Shown one piece after another: positions 1 through 5,640 of a stretch of 32,557 bases of DNA. The stretch comes from Clostridia bacterium (GTDB lineage Bacteria > Bacillota > Clostridia > Oscillospirales > CAG-382), in assembly GCA_017397805.1 (NCBI GenBank), contig JAFQHW010000059.1:1-32557 (forward strand), given 5' to 3'. The first letter of the stretch is position 1. Each line of letters starts with the position of its first letter. The notes under the pieces were generated by a model. That model searched no databases and was not told the origin of the DNA. It saw only the letters and a list, made by a program, of their open reading frames with translations. The position numbers were made by a program, and so were the translations under genes.

Positions 1-1482
1 AGTGCCGTCTGCATTCTTACCCGTTACGAGTCCGAAGGTGCATCCCTTGTAGCTTTGGCTGTTGTACATATTCAGGGGATACCCGTTCCAAGTGACTTGA
101 CCGTAGGCGGTACCCGAATTCGTGTTACCGAATGCAAGCTTAACGGTATTCTGTGCCGCGGTAAAGCTGTTAATGCCCTCGTTGTAGGTAGCCGCATACC
201 AAACTCCCGATTCGGTTTGCTCCGTTGTAAGATAAGCTTTACCCGTGGAGTCGTGTATATCTCCGTCCGTAATATCGTAATCGTAAAACTGAACGCTGTT
301 TGTATAGGTGCCGCTAACCTCGTTGTATATCAATCTTAAAATCGTGTCGTCGGTTATATGTATGCGGGTGGACGATGCCGATTCTGCCCTGTTTGTGAAA
401 GAAACGTCCGCACCGTATACGGTCCAATCCGCTTGGTTGGTGCTGGTTTCCGATTTTCCCGATTTTAGCACCCAAACCTGATAAAGCTCAAAGTTTGCCG
501 ACTGTCTGTTTTGGTCTATATACGCAATGCCGGGAGCTTTTACGTACTCAAATTCCTTAGCCGCATACATGGGCGCAAGCTCCAAATGAGTTGCCATTAC
601 GTATTTGTTAGTGCCTGTTATCAACTTCAGGTGAGCGTCCAACAAGCCGTTGCCTACCGTATAGGTTGCGCCGTTTTGCGGAAGTGAGGCGTTGGAGTTA
701 TCCAATACCGCTATGTTCGCATCTCCCGTGGTATCAAATATTGTTGTGTGGGAGTAATACTGGACGGTATAAACGGGGTTGGTGGTGGAATAAAGGGCAA
801 CAGCCACGGTCTTGCCCACCAAAGGAGTTTCAAGGCTTACGCTATCGCTTGCTTTCGTAGCGTAGGACGTTTCCCTCAGTCCTATGTCCTCTCCCACGTC
901 ATCAAACGCCGTTAATGCAAGAACCTTTCCGCCTGATGCCGTGTCCGTTTGTGCCAACGGTTTTAATACCGTGCCGTCTTTTGCGCACATTGCCGCAAAT
1001 CCGTCGTCCACCATCTCTTGCTTTGCCGTTATCTCACAGCTTATTTCGCACTTGTCCGTATTAAGAACGGCGCCTTCGTAGGTGAAAACGAGATTAAAGG
1101 CTAACAGCTTGTAAAGCTCTTCGTCACCCAAGTTGTTTTTTGCATACTTTACGTAGCCGTTATAGGCGGCGCTTTTGGGGTTTAACGCGGTAACCGACAG
1201 CTTCACGTTTTCCGCTTCAGCATCGCGAACCGCTTCGTCCTCGTTTTCAAATCCCGCTCTACCTGTGATATAAAAATTAAAAATCAAATCATCGTTTTCG
1301 TATGAGATGACGTTATCCATTTTTATACCCGCCGACGGTTCCATGGTTATGGCGGGAAGTATCAGCGCGTAGGTGGTAATGAATACCGTGAAAGCCGAAA
1401 GCACGCTTATTATCCTATGCCAAAACCGCCTTCGCTTATGAGCTCTTTCATATTTTGCAGTGGTGATCGTATTATTCTTCAA
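1..1482 (-). CDS. Large secreted surface protein, N-terminal part (runs off left edge)
   Basis: Open for 494 codons with no stop before the window edge, so the C-terminus is missing. I chose the TTG at 1482: an AGGGGTGA ribosome site lies 7 bases upstream, and the nearby ATG upstream is out of frame. The N-terminus is basic (HKRRR around residues 15-19), followed by one hydrophobic segment at about residues 22-40 that ends in TYALILPAITME. I recall this signal-anchor pattern from very large Clostridia surface proteins. The rest is soluble, rich in Thr, Ser, Asn and Tyr, with beta-type sequence and almost no Cys, as in adhesin or fibre-like exported proteins. It is the last visible gene of a leftward operon, 33 bp after a signal peptidase that may process it. 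No anchor such as LPXTG can be checked. Export is well supported; an adhesin role is inference. Confidence 0.75.
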   Translation of the reverse strand, partial: MKNNTITTAKYERAHKRRRFWHRIISVLSAFTVFITTYALILPAITMEPSAGIKMDNVISYENDDLIFNFYITGRAGFENEDEAVRDAEAENVKLSVTALNPKSAAYNGYVKYAKNNLGDEELYKLLAFNLVFTYEGAVLNTDKCEISCEITAKQEMVDDGFAAMCAKDGTVLKPLAQTDTASGGKVLALTAFDDVGEDIGLRETSYATKASDSVSLETPLVGKTVAVALYSTTNPVYTVQYYSHTTIFDTTGDANIAVLDNSNASLPQNGATYTVGNGLLDAHLKLITGTNKYVMATHLELAPMYAAKEFEYVKAPGIAYIDQNRQSANFELYQVWVLKSGKSETSTNQADWTVYGADVSFTNRAESASSTRIHITDDTILRLIYNEVSGTYTNSVQFYDYDITDGDIHDSTGKAYLTTEQTESGVWYAATYNEGINSFTAAQNTVKLAFGNTNSGTAYGQVTWNGYPLNMYNSQSYKGCTFGLVTGKNADGT

Positions 1483-1515
1483 TGCTTTATCACCCCTTTC
1501 ATTGCTTATTTTTTA

Positions 1516-2103
1516 TTAGTTTATGCCGCCGAAGCCGGATAAGGGCCAAACGCGGAAAACTATTTTGCCTACTATTTCTTCTACGTCTATGCAGCCAATC
1601 AATGCGTTTCGGCTGTCTACGGACGTTTCTCTGTTGTCGCCAAGAACGAAAACCGTATTTTCGGGTACCGTGTAAGGGTACTGAATATCGCTTTCCCCCT
1701 CGGCTTTTTCGTTTATATAAGGCTCGTCAAGAAGTACGTCGTTTACTATTACCGTTCCGTCCTTTTCTATAACGATTGTATCGCCTGCCGTGCCTATAAC
1801 ACGCTTAACCAATATCTGGTTGTTGTAATAGAAGCAACATATATCGCCTCTGTTTAAATCATCCGTTTTTATTGATACCACTATCTCACCGTTTTCCAAG
1901 GTGGGGTTCATGGAGTTGCCGTATATCTCAAGCACGGGCAAGAAAAGAGTTGCTATCAATACCGAAATGGCGGCCACCACCAGAAGTGAGAAAAAGGTGG
2001 TTTTGAGAAGCTTTTTATATCTTTGCTTGTACTTTACGCGGACAAGCTCATCCTCCAACTGTTCGGATGACGGTAATTCCTTTTCGGAAACTTCGTCGTA
2101 CAT
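1516..2103 (-). CDS. lepB: Type I signal peptidase
   Basis: Removes signal peptides from exported proteins at the outer face of the membrane. The 195-residue protein has a charged cytoplasmic N-terminus (1-34), one membrane segment (about 36-56), the catalytic Ser64 in GNSMNPTL, the general-base Lys100 in ILVKRVIG, and the GDNR box at 155-158 followed by SVDSR. This is the Ser/Lys (prokaryotic) type and not the Ser/His SipW type. Length is normal for the short Gram-positive form. The ATG at 2103 has an AAGGAG site just upstream, in the 9-bp gap after the coiled-coil gene. It sits directly before the large surface-protein gene, so it may be dedicated to that substrate; a general secretion role is equally possible. 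Symbol by family; sipS is the Bacillus name. Confidence 0.93.
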   Translation of the reverse strand: MYDEVSEKELPSSEQLEDELVRVKYKQRYKKLLKTTFFSLLVVAAISVLIATLFLPVLEIYGNSMNPTLENGEIVVSIKTDDLNRGDICCFYYNNQILVKRVIGTAGDTIVIEKDGTVIVNDVLLDEPYINEKAEGESDIQYPYTVPENTVFVLGDNRETSVDSRNALIGCIDVEEIVGKIVFRVWPLSGFGGIN

Positions 2104-2112
2104 GTTATCTCC

Positions 2113-2361
2113 TTAATCGTTACTTGCCTTGAGGCTTTCCAAATACATCTCGCTTGCTTTTTGCGCCGCCTCAAACACGCCCGACAGCTTCAAAGCCGCC
2201 TCTGCCAAATTGCCTGAAGATTCGATCTTAACGATTTTATCCGCCAGCTTTTCCTCAAGCTCTTTAACACGCTTTTCAAGCTGTTCGCTTTTTCGTGTTT
2301 GAATAATGAGCAGTTCCAAAAGCTCTTTTCTGTTCAGCTTTTTAAGCTCTTTATCTGCCAC
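2113..2361 (-). CDS. Small coiled-coil protein of unknown function
   Basis: An 82-residue protein starting at GTG 2361, giving a start of the form MADKELKKLNRKELLELL. The upstream in-frame TTG at 2370 lies one base from the GAGAGG ribosome site, so it cannot be the start; the GTG lies 10 bases away. Residues from about 5 to 45 are Leu/Glu/Lys-rich with heptad spacing and predict a coiled coil. The second half is an amphipathic Ala-rich helix (AEAALKLSGVFEAAQKA). No signal peptide, membrane segment or Cys. The gene starts one base after the stop of the receiver-like gene, so translation is probably coupled. I recall similar small proteins beside signal peptidase and giant surface-protein genes in Clostridia, but I know of no established function. 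A chaperone or adaptor for export is only a guess. Confidence 0.8.
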   Translation of the reverse strand: MADKELKKLNRKELLELLIIQTRKSEQLEKRVKELEEKLADKIVKIESSGNLAEAALKLSGVFEAAQKASEMYLESLKASND

Positions 2362-2362
2362 T

Positions 2363-2737
2363 TCAACCAAGCCTCTCTTTGTTGTAGTTTTGTATGGCGT
2401 CAGCCATCATTTCTTTGCTTACGGGTCTTACCCCGAAGAACGTGCAACCCATCCGATAGGATTGTATGGCAAAGTTTGCATCATCCGATATCCACACTAC
2501 GGGGACCTCAGGACTTGCTCTTTTTGAAGCCATTACAGCCTCCATCCCTTCCGCGCCGTCGGATATAATTATCGTCAAGTCAATAACGCTCGTGGTTTCC
2601 GCAAGCGTTTTTATAAACTCATCGTAATCGTCAGCGCTTATGTATTCAACGTGCCTGTATTGCAACTGGGCAACGTCGTCAAGACAAGATATACAGCCGT
2701 TGCAATCTTCTTTTGTACCGTATATTAATATCCGCAC
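2363..2737 (-). CDS. Degenerate (pseudo-)receiver domain protein with CxxCxxC motif
   Basis: A 124-residue protein. The GTG at 2737 is preferred because a GGAGG site lies 7 bases upstream; an in-frame ATG at 2785 lies upstream of the predicted transcription start. The C-terminal half aligns by eye with the receiver domain of the response regulator encoded at 2920-3648: DLTIII against DLIILD, GMEA against GMEV, SDDANFA against TSSNEFA, and VRPVSKEMM against RKPITEESV. The phosphoacceptor Asp is replaced by Ile58, the conserved Lys by Arg104, and the acidic pocket near the N-terminus is missing. There is no DNA-binding domain. Residues 12-18 form CNGCISC, which could bind a metal or sense redox state. 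It leads the operon that exports the surface protein. Phosphorylation looks impossible; a protein-protein regulatory role is inference. Confidence 0.82.
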   Translation of the reverse strand: MRILIYGTKEDCNGCISCLDDVAQLQYRHVEYISADDYDEFIKTLAETTSVIDLTIIISDGAEGMEAVMASKRASPEVPVVWISDDANFAIQSYRMGCTFFGVRPVSKEMMADAIQNYNKERLG

Positions 2738-2775
2738 TTCGCACCCTCCAAATTGCAAATTTATCTTACGAGGAA

Positions 2776-2804
2776 AGTATAACATCCCAATTTTTTGAGG
2801 TCAA
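2776..2804 (-). promoter_or_regulatory. Predicted sigma-A promoter of the leftward surface-protein operon
   Basis: On the minus strand a -35 box TTGACC (2799-2804) and a -10 box TATACT (2776-2781) are separated by 17 bases. Transcription would start near 2769 and give a short leader before GTG 2737. The -35 box lies 7 bp from the nearer copy of the direct repeat at 2812-2845. Confidence 0.75.
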
Positions 2805-2811
2805 TACGTTT

Positions 2812-2845
2812 GACTCAAGTGGTAAAAAAGCGACTCAAGTGGTAA
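2812..2845. repeat. Two direct repeats between divergent promoters, candidate operator
   Basis: GACTCAAGTGGTAA occurs at 2812-2825 and again at 2832-2845, exactly 20 bp apart, about two helical turns. They sit between the -35 boxes of the two divergent promoters, 7 bp from one and 8 bp from the other. On the minus strand each copy reads CCACTTGAG, which fits seven of the nine positions of the LytTR-family direct-repeat consensus as I recall it. The core ACTTGA occurs twice more in the opposite orientation at 2852-2857 and 2857-2862, over the rightward -35 box. Binding by the adjacent LytTR regulator is inference. Confidence 0.72.
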
Positions 2846-2853
2846 TATTTGAC

Positions 2854-2882
2854 TTGACTTGAAATTCCCGTAGTGCTATACT
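2854..2882 (+). promoter_or_regulatory. Predicted sigma-A promoter of the two-component operon
   Basis: TTGACT (2854-2859) and TATACT (2877-2882) are separated by 17 bases, a near-consensus sigma-A promoter. Transcription would begin near 2889 with a leader of about 30 bases to ATG 2920. Two overlapping copies of the ACTTGA core cover the -35 box, so a bound regulator could also block this promoter. Confidence 0.78.
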
Positions 2883-2919
2883 CTTTATTAGAAAATGGTT
2901 AAAGATTGGGGCTTCAATT

Positions 2920-3648
2920 ATGAGAATTGCGCTGGTTGACGATGAAAAAACTCAAAAAGAGCTTCTGAAAACGTATATTGGCAAGGAGCTTAGTTCTTTA
3001 GGGGACAAAGGCTATAAAATAAGCGAATTCGATAGTGGAGAGAGCTTTCTTGAGTCCTTTAAGGAAGGACTTTTTGACCTTATCATCCTCGATATTTATA
3101 TGGGTAAGCTTACGGGGATGGAAGTGGCTTACCGTGTGAGGGCTGTGGATGAGCACGTGATTATTGCCTTTTGCACCTCCAGCAACGAGTTCGCCAGCGA
3201 AAGTTATGAGGTCAACGCCAAGCACTATTTACGCAAACCCATAACGGAGGAAAGCGTTTCCAAAATGTTTCGCCGTTTCGACCTTGACCTTATAGAAAAA
3301 AACAGAGTGATAAATCTGCCCGACGGTAAAAGTATAATGCTCAGGAAAGTATTATATACCGAATACAGCAACCATAACGTGTGCATATATTCGGCGGACG
3401 AAGGGTGCCACCGTATAAGGATAAGTCAGGGCAGTATAGAAGAATTGTTGACAGCCCACGGGCATTTTTGCTCACCCTACAAGGGTACGGTGGTGAACTT
3501 TTATGCCGTTGAATTCGTTTCGGAGGACAGCGTTAAGTTGACAGACGGTACGGTCCTGCCCCTCACGCGCAGACGCCAAAAAGAGTTCAAGGATGCTTAT
3601 ACCAAATTTCGTTTTAATCGCATGCGAAAGGAAACGGGAACGATATGA
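2920..3648 (+). CDS. LytTR-family response regulator
   Basis: DNA-binding response regulator of the AgrA/LytR class, 242 residues. The receiver domain (1 to about 120) has the acidic pair in VDDE (7-9), the phosphoacceptor Asp58 in DLIILDIYMG, Thr85 and Lys106 (LRKP). The C-terminal LytTR-type domain spans about 130-235 and includes a stretch like SRGSLEEL of the family (SQGSIEEL here) and the late TRRRQKEFK segment. The family binds paired direct repeats and usually autoregulates. It overlaps the sensor-kinase gene by four bases (ATGA), so the two are co-translated. Its likely targets are its own promoter and the divergent operon, given the repeats at 2812-2845. A cognate peptide signal gene was not found. 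Confidence 0.92.
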   Translation: MRIALVDDEKTQKELLKTYIGKELSSLGDKGYKISEFDSGESFLESFKEGLFDLIILDIYMGKLTGMEVAYRVRAVDEHVIIAFCTSSNEFASESYEVNAKHYLRKPITEESVSKMFRRFDLDLIEKNRVINLPDGKSIMLRKVLYTEYSNHNVCIYSADEGCHRIRISQGSIEELLTAHGHFCSPYKGTVVNFYAVEFVSEDSVKLTDGTVLPLTRRRQKEFKDAYTKFRFNRMRKETGTI

Positions 3649-4973
3649 ACGTATCGGAAATGATAGAAAGAACGCTTTCTATGTTGATAACTTATCTGCC
3701 TCCCATAATAATCGCCTTAGTTCCTTTTAGGGATACACTCAGGTTTTCCAAAGCGGTTACCGCGCTTTTGGTTTCGGTGCTTTGCGCGTGTATTCTTTTC
3801 GTAAGCTTTAATGTATATGCAGATCTGACGAATTATATACTGTTGCCTTTAAGCCTTGTTATTTGTGCTGCTTTTGCAGTTGTTGCCATCAAGGCTCATC
3901 CGGGTAAAATAATATTTACCATTATAATTCTTTCCAATATAACGAACTGTGTTATGGTCGTTTCAACGTGGTTGGAAAGAGTGCTTTTCGGAGCAGAAGC
4001 GGCGATAAAGTATATGAATTATACGAATGTTATAAGCACGCTTGCGGTGAGCGTTTTGATAATATCGCCTATTTATATCTACTTCAACGGCATATACCGC
4101 GAGGGTATATCCAAAAATATAAAGAGCGCTGCTTGGAAGTTCCTCTGGATAATACCCGCATCTTTTTATATTATGTGGGTGCACCATCTTGAGGACAGCG
4201 GCGTGGGATTGACCGAGCTCGCCTTCGAAACGGGCCATGCCGTGTTCTTCCTCGTTCTTAACGCAGGAGCGTTTTTTGCTTACCACACGGTTATAAGGAT
4301 GATAGATACTCAGGCCCAAAATTTGGAGCTCGAACAAATAAACAATCAGCTGACGATTCAAACGCTTCAGCACGAAAACCTGACGGAGCGCATTGCCGAG
4401 GCAAGGCGTGCAAAACACGACGTTCGCCATCATATAACCTTTTTGGACAGCTGCTTGCAAAAGGGTGAATATGAGAAGGCTGCGGAATATCTTAAAAGCT
4501 ATGAAAAAAGCCTGCCCGACGACAGCGCGATTGTGTTCAGCAAGCACGACGTTATTAATTCCTTGCTTTTGTATTATGCACAGCTTTCAAAAAATAACGG
4601 TGTGGATTTCGACGTTATTATCATGGACGTTCCGAAAGAAATAAATTTGCCCGACTCCGTTTTTTCCGTAGTGTTCGGAAACCTTTTAGAAAACGCGCTT
4701 GAAGCTTGCTGTGAGCAAAGCGAGGGCGACCGTGTAATCGCCTTGAAGTGTAAAGCAGATAAGAATTCGTTCTTTTTACATTTGGAGAATACCTACAACG
4801 GTAAAACCGTGCGTCGAAGCGACGGAGGTTTTTTAACAAGCAAAAAACACGGAAGCGGCTTAGGAATTGACTCTGTGAGGAAAGTAGCCGAAAACTATGA
4901 CGGTATTTTAGAAACGGGAGAAGCAAACGGAAGGTTTTCCGTTTCGCTTTTCTTGAACTTGCCGCAAGAATAA
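3645..4973 (+). CDS. GHKL-type sensor histidine kinase (AgrC/HPK10-like)
   Basis: 442-residue membrane sensor kinase, partner of the preceding LytTR regulator. About six hydrophobic segments occupy residues 13-215, leaving very short loops and no large extracellular domain. A coiled linker follows (220-250), then the phosphoacceptor region RAKHDVRHH with His258 as the likely phosphorylated residue. The ATPase domain has the N box around Asn350 (GNLLENALEAC) and the G box GSGLG at 403-407. This layout is that of AgrC-like kinases, which often sense peptides, but the input here cannot be told from sequence. The gene ends before a strong hairpin terminator. Confidence 0.92.
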   Translation: MNVSEMIERTLSMLITYLPPIIIALVPFRDTLRFSKAVTALLVSVLCACILFVSFNVYADLTNYILLPLSLVICAAFAVVAIKAHPGKIIFTIIILSNITNCVMVVSTWLERVLFGAEAAIKYMNYTNVISTLAVSVLIISPIYIYFNGIYREGISKNIKSAAWKFLWIIPASFYIMWVHHLEDSGVGLTELAFETGHAVFFLVLNAGAFFAYHTVIRMIDTQAQNLELEQINNQLTIQTLQHENLTERIAEARRAKHDVRHHITFLDSCLQKGEYEKAAEYLKSYEKSLPDDSAIVFSKHDVINSLLLYYAQLSKNNGVDFDVIIMDVPKEINLPDSVFSVVFGNLLENALEACCEQSEGDRVIALKCKADKNSFFLHLENTYNGKTVRRSDGGFLTSKKHGSGLGIDSVRKVAENYDGILETGEANGRFSVSLFLNLPQE

Positions 4974-4986
4974 TTTTAACATAAGA

Positions 4987-5030
4987 AAATCCGAGATTTG
5001 CGAAGAAGCAAACCTCGGATTTTTGGTTTT
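4987..5030. terminator. Intrinsic terminator between convergent operons
   Basis: Stem AAATCCGAG (4987-4995) pairs with CTCGGATTT (5014-5022); an inner TTTGC/GCAAA stem (4997-5001 with 5008-5012) closes on a GAAGAA loop. A T-rich run follows to 5030 on the plus strand. On the minus strand the hairpin is followed by a shorter T-rich stretch, so it may also end the leftward operon coming from 5039. Confidence 0.85.
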
Positions 5031-5038
5031 TATTAAAC

Positions 5039-5317
5039 TTATTTTTTGAGCTCTCTTTCAAGCCAGATCATGCCTATTTCAAATGCGTCGAAGAAAGAGT
5101 TCTTTTCGCATTGCTTAATAACCTTTTCGTTAAAGGTTGCGGTTTCGGAAGTGCTTTGAATCTGCACAAGAACCTTGGTTGCTACATCCAAGTCTCCGCT
5201 TTTTTTGCTTTCCAATATATTCATAAACAGAATACATTTATCGGTAGGCAAACCGTAAAACAAAAAGTTGCCTTGACGAACCAGGGGCTTGCCCTTGTAG
5301 GTTAATACGTTTTCCAT
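5039..5317 (-). CDS. Conserved-looking small protein of unknown function
   Basis: 92 residues, starting MENVLTYKGKPLVRQGN with an AAGGAG site upstream of ATG 5317. The N-terminal half has alternating hydrophobic and charged residues typical of beta strands (KPLVRQGNFLFYG); the C-terminal half predicts helices ending in a basic tail (WLERELKK). One region reads DLDVATKVLVQIQST. There is no signal peptide or membrane segment, and only two Cys. It is the last gene of the pheST-ireB operon, 23 bp after ireB. I recall similar proteins as hypotheticals in Clostridia but cannot name a family or function. The good ribosome site and operon position support it as a real gene. Confidence 0.8.
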   Translation of the reverse strand: MENVLTYKGKPLVRQGNFLFYGLPTDKCILFMNILESKKSGDLDVATKVLVQIQSTSETATFNEKVIKQCEKNSFFDAFEIGMIWLERELKK

Positions 5318-5340
5318 ATCAATAACTCCTTAATTAATAT

Positions 5341-5598
5341 CTACACACGAAGAAAATCCTGAACGAGCACGTGCATAAGCTCATACCTATCCATTTTGCT
5401 TATAATGGAACGGGCGTTGTTGTAGCTTGTAATGTAAGTGGGGTCCTCAGACATTATATAGCCTACTATTTGGTTTATAGGATTATAACCCTTTTCCTTT
5501 AATGCATCATAAACCTGGGTAAGCTGTTTGCGCAGTTCGGCATTCTTGTCGTTGGAAATGTTGAACTGTTGTGTTTTTTGTCCGTTTTGTGCGCTCAT
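5341..5598 (-). CDS. ireB: IreB family regulatory protein (UPF0297)
   Basis: 85-residue cytoplasmic protein with the family signature: [19 protein letters not shown] at about 29-47, then [14 protein letters not shown] and a helical end. In Enterococcus, IreB is a small regulator phosphorylated on N-terminal Thr residues by the PASTA kinase IreK and dephosphorylated by IreP; it affects cephalosporin tolerance. Here Thr9 in KTQQFNIS is the only Thr in the N-terminal tail and the natural candidate site. Kinase and phosphatase homologues are encoded at 23974-26894. The ATG has an AAAGGAG site. The family gene (yrzL in Bacillus) normally lies next to alaS and a Holliday junction resolvase; here it follows pheT by 42 bp. 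Confidence 0.95.
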   Translation of the reverse strand: MSAQNGQKTQQFNISNDKNAELRKQLTQVYDALKEKGYNPINQIVGYIMSEDPTYITSYNNARSIISKMDRYELMHVLVQDFLRV

Positions 5599-5640
5599 AA
5601 TATTCTCTCCTTTGTAAACACTTTGTGGTTGGTTTAGGTT

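Noticed and set aside
1365..1395. LPAIT in the surface protein as a sortase signal
   Set aside because: It lies at the end of the N-terminal hydrophobic segment. A sortase signal would be at the C-terminus, before a hydrophobic helix and basic tail, which lie outside the window.
2738..2785. Longer receiver-like protein starting at ATG 2785
   Set aside because: The extra 16 residues would start upstream of the predicted transcription start, and GTG 2737 has a well-placed GGAGG.
2852..2862. A third copy of the 14-bp operator repeat in the same orientation
   Set aside because: Only the first four bases match in that orientation. The similarity is to the inverted ACTTGA core, so I counted it as a half-site and not a full repeat.
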